In this document: positions 15,531-24,026 of the stretch, piece after piece
Layout: each line of letters begins with the position of its first letter
Position numbering within the stretch: position 1 is the first letter of the stretch
Source: Candidatus Wallbacteria bacterium GWC2_49_35
GTDB taxonomy: Bacteria > Muiribacteriota > UBA9980
DNA length: 46,054 nucleotides
Assembly (NCBI GenBank): GCA_001791795.1
Contig: MGFH01000152.1
Coordinates: 1 to 46,054 of the forward strand
Direction: 5' to 3'
Program-made: the position numbers and the translations under genes
The notes under the pieces: generated by a model
What the model saw: the letters and a program-made list of their open reading frames with translations, nothing else
Databases searched by the model: none
Told to the model about the DNA's origin: nothing

Positions 15531-16301
15531 TTATATCGCTTCAGGTTCCCTGACCTCGCTCAGCAGAGTTTTCTGGCCGGCACGGCTGAATTCAACCACT
15601 ATGGCCTTATGCCCGCCCGAGGTCCTGATTATTTTAACGACCTTTCCGCTGTCGTTCCAGGTTTTATGATAAATGAGCTCGCCTATTTCATAACTTTTGA
15701 AGCAGCTGTATTGATTGCCGTTCAGAGACTGCGACTGGCTTTCTTCGCGGCTGAGGCTCCCGCGGCTTTTTTCAGGCGCGGCTGAAACCGGGGCGTCTTT
15801 CGGCGCGTCGGGGATCCGGCGGTTTACGGTTTTGATCGCTTTAGACGGCTTTACCGGCTTGAAACTGCCTTCCGGAGAGCCGGAGACACTCCGAACGCTT
15901 TTTTTATTCAGGGTAAAGGCGGGAATATCTTTTTTAGGGTTCTTCGATGAATCGTCTTTATGGGCGATGATCTTGATTTTCAGCTCGTTTTTCTGGCGCT
16001 TGTGGCGGAGGTTCCGGCGGCACCCCAGCCGCGCGAGTTTTCGCTTGATAGATATTTCGGTAACGTTGAAAACCTTGGCCAGCTCGCGGTCGCTCATCTT
16101 CAGAAAGTTTTCGTGAAGAAATTTCTCTTCGCCGTCCGTCCACTTTTTCTGGTACTGACGCAGCAGTTTGAGACGGGCGAGTTTTCGCTGGATGGCTATT
16201 TTACTGACTCCAAAATGGTCGGCTAGCTTGTTATTGTCGAGTTTCGAGTAGCTGTTCATTAAAAAATTCTCGTCTTCCTTTGACCAGCGCTTCACAGTCA
16301 T
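15531..16301 (-). CDS. Protein with two SANT/Myb-like helix-turn-helix repeats
   Basis: The product has 256 residues. Two tandem repeats of about 45 residues (RWSKEDENFLMNSYSKLDNN..IQRKLARL and KWTDGEEKFLHENFLKMSDR..IKRKLARL) have the Trp-anchored three-helix pattern of SANT/Myb-like DNA-binding domains. A basic, low-complexity linker follows (about 95-195). The last 60 residues (YEIGELIYHKTWNDSGKVVK) look like the small beta-barrel seen at the C-terminus of UvrD/PcrA and in CarD-like proteins. A DNA-binding regulator or nucleoid protein is inferred. GTG at 16307 would add two residues, but the GGAGG site fits ATG at 16301 at a somewhat long distance, so the start is not certain. Confidence 0.7.
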   Translation of the reverse strand: MTVKRWSKEDENFLMNSYSKLDNNKLADHFGVSKIAIQRKLARLKLLRQYQKKWTDGEEKFLHENFLKMSDRELAKVFNVTEISIKRKLARLGCRRNLRHKRQKNELKIKIIAHKDDSSKNPKKDIPAFTLNKKSVRSVSGSPEGSFKPVKPSKAIKTVNRRIPDAPKDAPVSAAPEKSRGSLSREESQSQSLNGNQYSCFKSYEIGELIYHKTWNDSGKVVKIIRTSGGHKAIVVEFSRAGQKTLLSEVREPEAI

Positions 16302-16397
16302 AACCACAAAACCTCCGGGTGTTATAAATTTTTAAAAAACGATCTTTTTGTATAATCAATTAAAACCATATCCGGCATAACTCGATATGGCATGCGG

Positions 16398-17150
16398 CTA
16401 TTTTATTTGGCCCGCCGTTTCGTCATCGCCGTATTGCTCCGCGTAACTGACCAGGGCCAGGAAAGCGTTGCGGCAGACGTCTTCGTCGCTGTCGTCTATC
16501 GAGTTCAGCAGTATCTGGACGAACTCGTCCGCTTTGATCTCGCCGAAAGCGTAAAACGCGGAAGCTTTCATCCATTTATTGCGGTCTTTTATCATTTCAT
16601 CGAAAACTTTTCTGATTTTTGAGCGCAGTTCGTTGAACTCCCACAGCGCGATAGCCGTGTTGGCCTTGACCCTGTTAGAGGAATCTTTCAGGTAGGGCAC
16701 CAGGAACTCTTTGACCTTGTCGCCCCCTATTTTGCCAAGCGCCTCGACGGCGTTCGCGCGAATTCTTTTATCGTCGGACATCAGAAGACCCGCGATCACG
16801 GGGATCGTGTGGACGTTGCCCATTTTGCCGAGCAGCGTCAGCCAGATGGTCATCTGCATCTTGTCGTCGTCGTTTTTAAGCCGTATTATAAGATTGTTTA
16901 TTATCGGGATCAGGAATTTGGAATCTTTTTTCGACTCGCAGTCGATCTTTATTCCGGTGGCTATTTTGCAGGCCGCCGTTATTTGTTTCGCGTTAAAGGA
17001 ATTGTAATTTTCAAGCAGAGCGTCGATAAAGCGGACTCCATGTTTTTCGAGTTTCAGACAAGCTTTGGATTGTTCGGCTTCACATTCCAGGTCTAGTTTT
17101 TTGATATTATCTATTATTTCTTTTGTTACATCGACTGTCTTTTTCATCAT
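16398..17150 (-). CDS. HEAT-repeat protein
   Basis: The product has 250 residues, all helical, with no signal peptide. At least four HEAT repeats are visible. The block RIRANAVEALGKIGG followed by LVPYLKDSSNRVKANTAIAL is closely similar to a block in both large HEAT proteins at 24898-30310. I chose the ATG at 17150 because a GGAGG site lies six bases upstream; a longer frame starting at 17174 would place the ribosome site inside the gene. A promoter with an embedded 24-bp palindrome lies at 17225-17253. HEAT proteins act as scaffolds; the partner is unknown, but the shared block suggests a link with the HEAT/cyclase cluster. Confidence 0.85.
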   Translation of the reverse strand: MMKKTVDVTKEIIDNIKKLDLECEAEQSKACLKLEKHGVRFIDALLENYNSFNAKQITAACKIATGIKIDCESKKDSKFLIPIINNLIIRLKNDDDKMQMTIWLTLLGKMGNVHTIPVIAGLLMSDDKRIRANAVEALGKIGGDKVKEFLVPYLKDSSNRVKANTAIALWEFNELRSKIRKVFDEMIKDRNKWMKASAFYAFGEIKADEFVQILLNSIDDSDEDVCRNAFLALVSYAEQYGDDETAGQIK

Positions 17151-17224
17151 AAATGTCCTCCAGACATCAAGCAATTATATTATTTTTTCAAAATCAACAT
17201 CGTCGTTTTGAACTGGCCAAAGTA

Positions 17225-17253
17225 ATTATACTTGAAATTTTGCAAAATTTCAA
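17225..17253 (-). promoter_or_regulatory. Promoter of the HEAT-repeat gene
   Basis: Minus-strand TTGAAA (17253-17248), 17-base spacer, perfect TATAAT (17230-17225). The -35 box and the whole spacer lie inside the palindrome at 17231-17254. Confidence 0.65.
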
Positions 17254-17254
17254 G
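17231..17254. promoter_or_regulatory. 24-bp perfect palindrome, likely operator
   Basis: Half-site CTTGAAATTTT is followed by central GC and the exact mirror half-site. It covers the region from the -35 to the -10 box of the promoter for the HEAT gene, where a bound dimer would block RNA polymerase. The regulator is unknown. Confidence 0.6.
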
Positions 17255-17267
17255 TTTGAAAATATAA

Positions 17268-17301
17268 AAAAAGATAAAAACCGTTAGATTTTTATCTTTT
17301 T
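17268..17301. terminator. Bidirectional A/T-rich terminator
   Basis: Perfect 13-base arms (17268-17280 and 17289-17301) with an 8-base loop. It follows the PorV-like gene (minus strand) and lies just before the HEAT gene's promoter, so it separates the two units. Confidence 0.7.
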
Positions 17302-17381
17302 ATTTACTTTATAGTGTTTTTGTATATATGTAAGCCGTTATCAAGCCCGGAATCTGTTTCCGCGCGGCGCGGGCTTATGAG

Positions 17382-18323
17382 TTAAAACCTTCTGCCCGCG
17401 GATATTCTCTGGTTCGACCCCAGCTCTTCGTCATAAAATGCGTAGTCGAAGTGCCATTCTCTGGAGCTGAAACCCGCTCCGACCGCGAGCTTTTTATTGT
17501 TGACGCCGGCACGCAAGGCTATATTTTCGCTGACCTTTCCTTCCACGCCGAACTTCACTTTGAAATCCTCGTTGGCTGTCTTTTCGAGATCGAGCGCAGT
17601 GAGGACTTTAGGCTTCCACTGGTAGGAAATGCCGGCGACGCCCGTAACGGGAATAGTGTCCGTAACGGTAGAAGAACCGCTCCACTTAAGCGATGCGCCG
17701 AGATTTTTAAGCACCAGGCCTATGTGGGTCTTCTCGTCCGTTTTATAGCGGCCGCCGAGATCCAGTCCGAAGCCTTTCGCGCTCGCGTCGAAAAGAGAGT
17801 GACTGAGCAGTTTTAGAGAGCCGCCATAGCTTCTTTTGGGGTTGATCTTACGACCGAACGTAAGACTGTAGTTATTTTCGACGTCCGAAAAATAGCTGAA
17901 TATCCTTACATTGCCGTTGGCGTCCAGAACGGGATTACCGAGGCCGTCCACCCTGGTTTCGGGTATCTCGTCCACGCCGAAGCGCGTCCACGAGAAAGCC
18001 CATACGCCTTTTCTTTTGGGATCGGGCATCACGTAATTGGCGAAATCGAGTTTTCTATCGAGGCTGAGCATCGCGTGCATCGTGTGGAACTCGCGTTTCT
18101 CGAGCGTGCCGATCCCCGCGGGATTGTAATACGCCGCGGAAGCGTCGTCCGCTACGGCGCTGAACGCTTCGCCCATGCCGAGCGCGCGGGCCGAAACTCC
18201 CATTTTCAGGTAAGCCGCCGCGCCGCCGGCCGAACCCGCTATGGCGCCGGATCCCGTAGCGGCCACTATCAGCAGCGCCAGCGCGATGACCGGTATCACT
18301 TTTTTCAATATATCACTTCTCAT
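17382..18323 (-). CDS. PorV/PorQ-family outer-membrane protein
   Basis: The product has 313 residues. A signal peptide (about 1-29) is followed by the family signature AAYLKMGVSARALGMGEAFS and ASAAYYNPAGIGTLEKREF, then a series of amphipathic beta strands ending in aromatic-rich strands and a terminal F. This is a FadL-like 14-stranded barrel as in PorV/PorQ (UPF0164) proteins. In Bacteroidetes PorV works with the type IX secretion system, but the family also occurs widely in phyla without it, and no T9SS gene is visible here. GGAGG lies seven bases before the ATG. It follows a lipoprotein gene with a gap of 71 bases. Confidence 0.85.
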   Translation of the reverse strand: MRSDILKKVIPVIALALLIVAATGSGAIAGSAGGAAAYLKMGVSARALGMGEAFSAVADDASAAYYNPAGIGTLEKREFHTMHAMLSLDRKLDFANYVMPDPKRKGVWAFSWTRFGVDEIPETRVDGLGNPVLDANGNVRIFSYFSDVENNYSLTFGRKINPKRSYGGSLKLLSHSLFDASAKGFGLDLGGRYKTDEKTHIGLVLKNLGASLKWSGSSTVTDTIPVTGVAGISYQWKPKVLTALDLEKTANEDFKVKFGVEGKVSENIALRAGVNNKKLAVGAGFSSREWHFDYAFYDEELGSNQRISAGRRF

Positions 18324-18394
18324 TTTAATTCCTCCACCGTTTAGTGTATTTTATGCTGCGTTTAAGATTATTTCATTATACTGTAAGCGGACGT

Positions 18395-19717
18395 TTAGCT
18401 GCCTTCGCCGAGAGTGAACAGATATGATACTTCGCTGTCTTTGATCGCGTTGACTTTTTCGTTGGCAACGGTGTGACCTGGAAAATTGACGCGGATATCG
18501 CGCTGACCTACCGGCACGTTGTTCAGGCGGTAACGGTAGAACCTGGTCGGGCCTTCGTTGACGAACATAGACTCGATGACCGCGCCTTCGACCGAAAGTG
18601 TCGCCTGCGGAGCCTGGATGGAAAGAACGGCCTCGCTGACGTGAGTGACGTCCGTTATCGCTATGGGCTTATGATAGAGCGTTACAAGTATCGTGCCCTT
18701 TTCAGACATCATAGTGATCGGCGCTATCGTGACATGCTGATTTTTATCCCTTATGGTCACGCCCGAAACTCCGCCGGCGGGATTGGTCATATGGCCCGCG
18801 TCGCTGGTGATTTTAATGGTATAAGAGGAAGTGGAACCGCTGGTTATGACAGGCACGTTATCGACGGTGTAATCCTTCGAAGCCGTGGTAGTATCCGTAA
18901 TTGAAACCTGTTTTGAAGATATCGTTTCGGTGCCGTTGCGCAGAACGCTTGCGACGTACACGCCGGGCGCGAGCGTTTCGTTGGGCGACGCCATGAAATT
19001 ACCGTTAATGGTTACGACGTCGGGCATTATCATTATGTCGAAGTCGATAGTGCCGTTGCCCGGAACGATAAGGTTAGCCTGGGCGAAGGGCGTCGCGATG
19101 CCGGGAACGGTCGCCTGCAGATTGTTGTTGGCGCCGGAAGGTATATTCGACAGTTCGTAATAACCCGGCTTGGAGGGTTTATCGGTGGTGTCTACCTTCG
19201 GTTCGGCGGTGCCGGTAGTGATGGAAACGACGGCGTTCGTGATAGGTTCGCCTGTAGCGGCGTTTTTCACGTAACCTCTGACGGTCCCCGTCGCGGGCGC
19301 GTCAGACCTTAATAGATAGCCGATCATATCGTAAGTTTTGCCCTGCTCGACGAGTACCTGCATGTTGCCGCCGGCGATGTCGGGCACGAACATTAAATGA
19401 AGGTTGGACGGTGTCGTATAACCGTCTTTGGCTATCGAAAGTGTATAGGCTCTATCGGGCGGAAGATCGCCGACGGTGACCTTGCCGCGGGAATCCGTAA
19501 CTACCTGTCTTGCAATCTGGATGTCGCCGTTCGGGCCTTCTACCTTAACTATGGCGTTATCCAGGGGAGCTTTCGTCGTAATGTCCCTGATTTCGAATTT
19601 TATCGTGGACTCGGTGACGCCCGAACTCGAGGTACCTCCGTTGCAGCCGTAAAGAAACATCGTCGAGAAGAACAGCGTCAACACCAATAGCAAACGCTGG
19701 TTTTTGTAACTGATCAT
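18395..19717 (-). CDS. Lipoprotein with carboxypeptidase-regulatory-like domains
   Basis: The product has 440 residues. The N-terminus is a lipoprotein signal with lipobox LYGC (Cys about 25), followed by a Gly/Ser linker. Beta-sandwich domains follow: one at about 38-130 (TTKAPLDNAIVKVEGPNGDI, DSRGKVTVGDLPPDRAYTLS), one at about 143-225 (VRGYVKNAATGEPITNAVVS) and less clear ones afterwards. These folds occur in cell-surface and adhesion proteins. An AAGGAGG site is five bases before the ATG. It is transcribed toward the PorV-like gene and may be in one operon with it. No catalytic motif is seen. Confidence 0.85.
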   Translation of the reverse strand: MISYKNQRLLLVLTLFFSTMFLYGCNGGTSSSGVTESTIKFEIRDITTKAPLDNAIVKVEGPNGDIQIARQVVTDSRGKVTVGDLPPDRAYTLSIAKDGYTTPSNLHLMFVPDIAGGNMQVLVEQGKTYDMIGYLLRSDAPATGTVRGYVKNAATGEPITNAVVSITTGTAEPKVDTTDKPSKPGYYELSNIPSGANNNLQATVPGIATPFAQANLIVPGNGTIDFDIMIMPDVVTINGNFMASPNETLAPGVYVASVLRNGTETISSKQVSITDTTTASKDYTVDNVPVITSGSTSSYTIKITSDAGHMTNPAGGVSGVTIRDKNQHVTIAPITMMSEKGTILVTLYHKPIAITDVTHVSEAVLSIQAPQATLSVEGAVIESMFVNEGPTRFYRYRLNNVPVGQRDIRVNFPGHTVANEKVNAIKDSEVSYLFTLGEGS

Positions 19718-20005
19718 AAATTCCTCCTTTGGAATATATAAAATTAACTTTGTTTTCGCTTTTTAGAGTTCTTTTTTTCTACTATCGGCAATATTTAAAT
19801 AAATTTTATGACGCCGCGTAAAATAATTCGCGATCAGGCGGCGCGACCATATAAACAATGCCTTTAAACATGCACTTTTCATACACCGCCCGGACGCCCG
19901 GGAAAATAAAATTTTCGACGGCTGACCTTATTGCGATGATATTATTACCATCTTTATCGGAAAAATTTTAATTAAGTTGATATATAAAACGGATATAAAA
20001 GCCGA
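19718..20005. other. Intergenic region between divergent genes, nothing recognised
   Basis: About 290 A/T-rich bases. Only weak structures are visible: a CGCCGC/GCGGCG inverted pair near 19812-19846 and a CCCGG-ACGC-CCGGG hairpin near 19890. No reading frame with a ribosome site and no convincing promoter for the minus-strand lipoprotein gene was found. Confidence 0.5.
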
Positions 20006-20034
20006 TTGACTGGCGTAGTTTTTTATGATATAAT
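20006..20034 (+). promoter_or_regulatory. Promoter of the asparaginase gene
   Basis: TTGACT (20006-20011), 17-base spacer, perfect TATAAT (20029-20034). The expected start of transcription is about 20041, only four bases before the ATG at 20045, so the transcript is nearly leaderless. Confidence 0.75.
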
Positions 20035-20044
20035 CCACTTTCAA

Positions 20045-21103
20045 ATGAAAGAGCCGCTAACGGCTCCGAAAGCGAAAAAAATGAAGAAAACCAAAGACGA
20101 TAAACCCCATATTTTATTGCTGACCACTGGCGGCACCATCACAATGGTGCACGATGAAAAGGCCGGTTCGCTGGGGCCCGCCCGTTCCTCGGACGAACTG
20201 GTCAGGCATTTCCCCGAAGTTAAAAAGATCGCGAACATAACTAAAAAAGAATTGTTCAATATAGACTCCACTAATATACAGCTCGAACACTGGCAGAAAA
20301 TAGCGCGCGCGATATGCGACAATTACGACGATTACGACGGTTTCGTCATAACGCACGGCACCGACACGCTGGCCTATACCGCCGCCGCGCTTTCCTTCAT
20401 GCTGCAGAACCTTAAAAAGCCCGTCATACTTACCGGTTCGCAGATGCCGCTCGGCGAGATCGGCTCCGACGCGCGCAATAATTTCATCAATTCCTTTATC
20501 GCCGCAACGAAAGACATAAACGAAGTGGCGATACTTTTCGGCGAAAAAATAATCCGCGGCGCGCGCGCGAAAAAAATTTCCGCCTTTCATCTCAACGCGT
20601 TCGAGTCGGTCAACGAAAAACCCATAGGCGAGGTCGGCCTCGTCATAAAACTTTTCGACCACAGAAGGCGCGCCTGCCGTAAAAAACTCCGGCTTGAAAC
20701 GAATTTCAACAAAAACGTATTTCTTTTAAAGATGTTTCCGACGATATCGCCGCGCATATTCGATAAGATAATCGAGATGGGATACGAAGGCATAGTAATA
20801 GAAGGCTTCGGCGCCGGCAATATACCGACCAACCAGAACAGCATCCTGCACGGCATCGAGCGCGCCACGGCGAAGAATATTCCCGTGGTCATAGGCACGC
20901 AGTGCCTTCTGGGCGAGGTCGACCTGAGCCTCTACGAGGTCGGGATGAAGGCCGCGAAAATAGGCGCCATACCCGCGTTCGACATGACGCTCGAAACCAC
21001 TCTGTGCAAACTGATGTACGCACTCGGTAAAAGCTCGGAGCTGAAAGAAATAAGGAAAATAATGAAAACCGATATCTGCGGAGATATTAAGATACATTCA
21101 TAA
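20045..21103 (+). CDS. L-asparaginase (asparaginase/glutaminase family)
   Basis: The enzyme hydrolyses L-asparagine to aspartate and ammonia. The 352-residue product has the nucleophile motif LLTTGGTIT (Thr about 31), the second-threonine motif VITHGTDTLAYTAAALS and the block VILTGSQMPLGEIGSDARNN. No signal peptide is present, so it is probably cytoplasmic, as type I enzymes are. I chose ATG 20045. A longer frame begins at a TTG at 20006, but that TTG is the -35 box of the promoter. No ribosome site precedes the ATG, which fits leaderless translation; a second in-frame ATG follows at residue 13. The M50 protease gene is 46 bases downstream. Confidence 0.92.
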   Translation: MKEPLTAPKAKKMKKTKDDKPHILLLTTGGTITMVHDEKAGSLGPARSSDELVRHFPEVKKIANITKKELFNIDSTNIQLEHWQKIARAICDNYDDYDGFVITHGTDTLAYTAAALSFMLQNLKKPVILTGSQMPLGEIGSDARNNFINSFIAATKDINEVAILFGEKIIRGARAKKISAFHLNAFESVNEKPIGEVGLVIKLFDHRRRACRKKLRLETNFNKNVFLLKMFPTISPRIFDKIIEMGYEGIVIEGFGAGNIPTNQNSILHGIERATAKNIPVVIGTQCLLGEVDLSLYEVGMKAAKIGAIPAFDMTLETTLCKLMYALGKSSELKEIRKIMKTDICGDIKIHS

Positions 21104-21108
21104 AAGAT

Positions 21109-21136
21109 AAGCGCGCCTGAAAAAGCGCGCCTGAAA
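21109..21136. repeat. Two adjacent 14-bp direct repeats
   Basis: The unit AAGCGCGCCTGAAA occurs twice without a gap between the asparaginase stop and the protease start. It is likely a local slippage duplication. Confidence 0.6.
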
Positions 21137-21149
21137 GGCTTTAAACAAA

Positions 21150-21803
21150 ATGAGCGATATCGCCGTATACCAGATAATTGGCTTCGTCGTCGCCATAACC
21201 ATCCACGAGGCCGCCCACGCTTTCACGGCATATAAATGCGGCGACACCACGGCCTACGACGAAGGCCGCGTGAGCCTGAACCCGATCAACCACATCGACC
21301 CGTTCGGAACCGTTATCCTTCCGCTGATCCTTTTGATAACGGGCTCGCCTTTCATGTTCGGCTGGGCCAAACCTGTGCCGGTGGACCTGCGCAGTTTAAG
21401 GGACCCCAAAACCGACGAATACTGGATAGCTCTGGCCGGGCCGCTTTCCAACTTCGCCCTGGCGGCCATTTTCGGCATAATCATACGGCTTATAATAAGT
21501 TACGGAGAATCGATGGTGGGCGCCGGCCTGCTGCCTTTTACCGCCGCGGTCGCGGTCCTGAAACTGTGCTCGGCGATGATATCGGTAAACCTGGTCCTGG
21601 GGATCTTCAATTTGATCCCCATTCCGCCGCTCGACGGGTTCAACGTCATAAAGACGATGCTGCCGGACGACGTGTATGAAAATCTTTACATTCCGCCGGG
21701 AATAGGCTTTTTAATGTTCATAATCCTTATGAGCACGGGCGTGACCGACGTCATAATCTCTACCTTTTATATGCCCATGTTCAACCTTCTTGTCGGCAGA
21801 TAA
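21150..21803 (+). CDS. Site-2-protease-family (M50) intramembrane metalloprotease
   Basis: The product has 217 residues and about five membrane segments. The zinc-binding motif HEAAHA (about 19-24) lies in the first membrane helix, and the third ligand region NLIPIPPLDGFNV occurs near residue 158. FMFGWAKPVPVD in the middle is typical of the short YwhC/Rip3-like group without PDZ or CBS domains. Such proteases cleave transmembrane helices, for example of anti-sigma factors. The substrate is unknown. No clear ribosome site was seen. A perfect tandem 14-base repeat (21109-21136) lies in the gap to the asparaginase gene. Confidence 0.92.
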   Translation: MSDIAVYQIIGFVVAITIHEAAHAFTAYKCGDTTAYDEGRVSLNPINHIDPFGTVILPLILLITGSPFMFGWAKPVPVDLRSLRDPKTDEYWIALAGPLSNFALAAIFGIIIRLIISYGESMVGAGLLPFTAAVAVLKLCSAMISVNLVLGIFNLIPIPPLDGFNVIKTMLPDDVYENLYIPPGIGFLMFIILMSTGVTDVIISTFYMPMFNLLVGR

Positions 21804-21816
21804 AACCATTTCAAAT

Positions 21817-23994
21817 TTAAATCTTTTTAAGCCGCGTGGAATTGAGCACTACGAATATTGAAGACGCGGCCATCGCGAACGCCGCCTGCATCGGATCGAG
21901 TTTTCCCGCCATGGCAGACGGTATTAAAACGGCGTTGTAAAAAAAAGCCCAGAAAAAATTCTGCATTATCACGCGGCGCATCTTTCTGCCGAGTTCTATC
22001 GCCTTCACGGCGCTTTCGAGGCCGGAGCCGGTAAGGATTATATTCGCGGCGGTCCTTGCGATATTGGTCGCGTCGGCCATGGCTATGGCGATATCGGCCG
22101 AAGCCATCGAAAGCGCGTCATTTACCCCGTCCCCCACCATGGCTACTCTTCGACCCGGATCGTCCGCTTTAAGCCGCTTTATGAAAGCGGCTTTTTCATC
22201 CGGCTTCATCGAATGCCGGACGTTCGCCGCGTCGATACCGCAGGCGGCGGCGGTTGTCATCGCGTTTTTTTCGACGTCGCCGGTCAGAAGGAACACTTCT
22301 ATATTATTCGATTTAAGCCGTTTTACGGTTTCCGCGGCGCCCGCGCTCAAAACTTCGCCCAGCTCGAAGCGGGCCGCGACGGTCCCGTCTACCGATGCGA
22401 AGAAGACCACTCCGCCGCCGCCCGCAAGGCTTCCCGGCTCGACCAGTTTCGCGCTTCCGGCGGCCACTTTCCTGCCGTCACAAAGGGCAGTTATTCCCAG
22501 ACCGCCGCATGTCTTATAATCGGACACCACGGCGTCAGGTTCTACTCCGGAGCCTTTTGCGTATTCGACGAGCGCGCGGGCGGCCGGATGATCGCAGTAA
22601 CGCTCGGCGGATGCTACGAGCCTGAGCACGCCTTTTTCATCGAGGCCCGGCAAGGACGCGTAGACGGCATTTTTCACAAAAAGCCGGCTTTGCGTGAGCG
22701 TTCCGGTCTTATCGAAAGCGATGGCGTTTATTTTATTTATCGCGTGAAGAGAGTCGGGATCGGTAAAAATAATGCCGTGGAGCGCGGCGGTGTTCGCACC
22801 GAAGTAAAAAGCCGTTGGAAGAGCGAGGCCCAGAGCGCAGGGGCATGCGATCGCGATGACAGAGATCGCCGTCAGAAGCGAAAATTCGATGTTCTGCCCG
22901 AGAGCGAAAAAACGGACGGCGAAAGTGGCGGCGGCCAGAAAGAATATAACCGGAATGAAATAAGCGGCTATCGCGTCGGCCGTCTTCTGTATTCCGGCCT
23001 TTTTCAGCAGAGCCTGATCGAGCATATTTTCTATTTTATTTATGTAGGAGTCGCGCCCGGAGGCCTTCGCCCGCGCGAAAAATATAGCGTCGGAGTTCCG
23101 CGCCCCCGCCCAGAGGCTTCCGCCCGGCGCGGTATATACGGGAGCGCTTTCGCCGGTTATAACTGAATTTTCAACGAACCCTTCCCCGCTTATTACGATC
23201 GAATCGACCGGCACCATGCCGTTGGGCTTTATAACGAGCGTATCGCCGGCTTTGACTTCCGAAACACTTATTTGAAGCTGCTTTCCGTCTTTTTCGACCG
23301 TGCACTCGTCGGGCATCCCCTCGATTATTCCGCCGAGGCTGCCGAACGAGCGGCGGCGCATTCTTTCCTCGATGTGCTTTCCGATCAGTATGACGGCTAT
23401 TATCGAGGCGGATGAATCGAAATATAGTTCATGCGAGCCTTTGAAGTAATATAAAAAAACGCTCAGGAAAAACGACGAAAGAGAGCTCGCCGAAATAAGC
23501 GCGTCCATGGTAAGCGGAAGGCGGTTTTTGAACGTCACGAATGCCTTCCGGTGAAAACCGGCGCCCGAATAAAAAAGCACCGGAAGCGTCAAAACGCTCA
23601 TCAGCGGGGGCGCGTATCTCCATTGACAGAAGAACATGTTCAGAACGAAAACTGGAAGCGCGAAAACGACCGCGGAAACGACCCGCGGATCGGTGAACAT
23701 GCCTCCGGTTTCTTTGCCGGCGATTTTTTTCCCGCCGGACGCGCGGTCTTTTTCGGGCGAAGCTTCAAATCCCAGTTTCGATATAAGCTCGATAATCCGT
23801 CCGCTTGCGATAACGCTTTCATCGAAGACCACCCTGGCCGATCCGCTCGAAAAATCTACCGATATATCTTTAACGCCTTCCGCGCCTTTAAGATACGCTT
23901 CGATCGAATTGGAGCAGTTGACGCACGACATTCCTTTTATCGAAAGTTTAAGCTCGCTTGCGCCCGCCGCCGCGGCGCTTTTTTTTTCAGTCAT
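21817..23994 (-). CDS. copA: Copper-translocating P1B-type ATPase (CopA-like)
   Basis: The product has 725 residues. An N-terminal HMA domain has the metal-binding GMSCVNC (Cys 24 and 27). The membrane metal site is ACPCALGLALPTA (about 382), the phosphorylation motif DKTGTLT is near 429, the nucleotide-binding histidine is in CDHPAARAL and the hinge motif is GDGVND near 622. CPC with one HMA domain fits Cu(I) export from the cytoplasm. The C-terminal membrane pair contains the family NAVLIPSAMAG and SSIFVVLNSTRL. It follows the LysE-type gene by 32 bases and may be co-transcribed. No strong ribosome site was seen. Confidence 0.95.
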   Translation of the reverse strand: MTEKKSAAAAGASELKLSIKGMSCVNCSNSIEAYLKGAEGVKDISVDFSSGSARVVFDESVIASGRIIELISKLGFEASPEKDRASGGKKIAGKETGGMFTDPRVVSAVVFALPVFVLNMFFCQWRYAPPLMSVLTLPVLFYSGAGFHRKAFVTFKNRLPLTMDALISASSLSSFFLSVFLYYFKGSHELYFDSSASIIAVILIGKHIEERMRRRSFGSLGGIIEGMPDECTVEKDGKQLQISVSEVKAGDTLVIKPNGMVPVDSIVISGEGFVENSVITGESAPVYTAPGGSLWAGARNSDAIFFARAKASGRDSYINKIENMLDQALLKKAGIQKTADAIAAYFIPVIFFLAAATFAVRFFALGQNIEFSLLTAISVIAIACPCALGLALPTAFYFGANTAALHGIIFTDPDSLHAINKINAIAFDKTGTLTQSRLFVKNAVYASLPGLDEKGVLRLVASAERYCDHPAARALVEYAKGSGVEPDAVVSDYKTCGGLGITALCDGRKVAAGSAKLVEPGSLAGGGGVVFFASVDGTVAARFELGEVLSAGAAETVKRLKSNNIEVFLLTGDVEKNAMTTAAACGIDAANVRHSMKPDEKAAFIKRLKADDPGRRVAMVGDGVNDALSMASADIAIAMADATNIARTAANIILTGSGLESAVKAIELGRKMRRVIMQNFFWAFFYNAVLIPSAMAGKLDPMQAAFAMAASSIFVVLNSTRLKKI

Positions 23995-24026
23995 TTTCAG
24001 TCACGAATCCTATCTTTTTAAGTTTT

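Noticed and set aside
16398-17174. Longer start of the small HEAT gene at 17174
   Set aside because: The GGAGG site at 17157-17161 lies inside this extension and fits the ATG at 17150.
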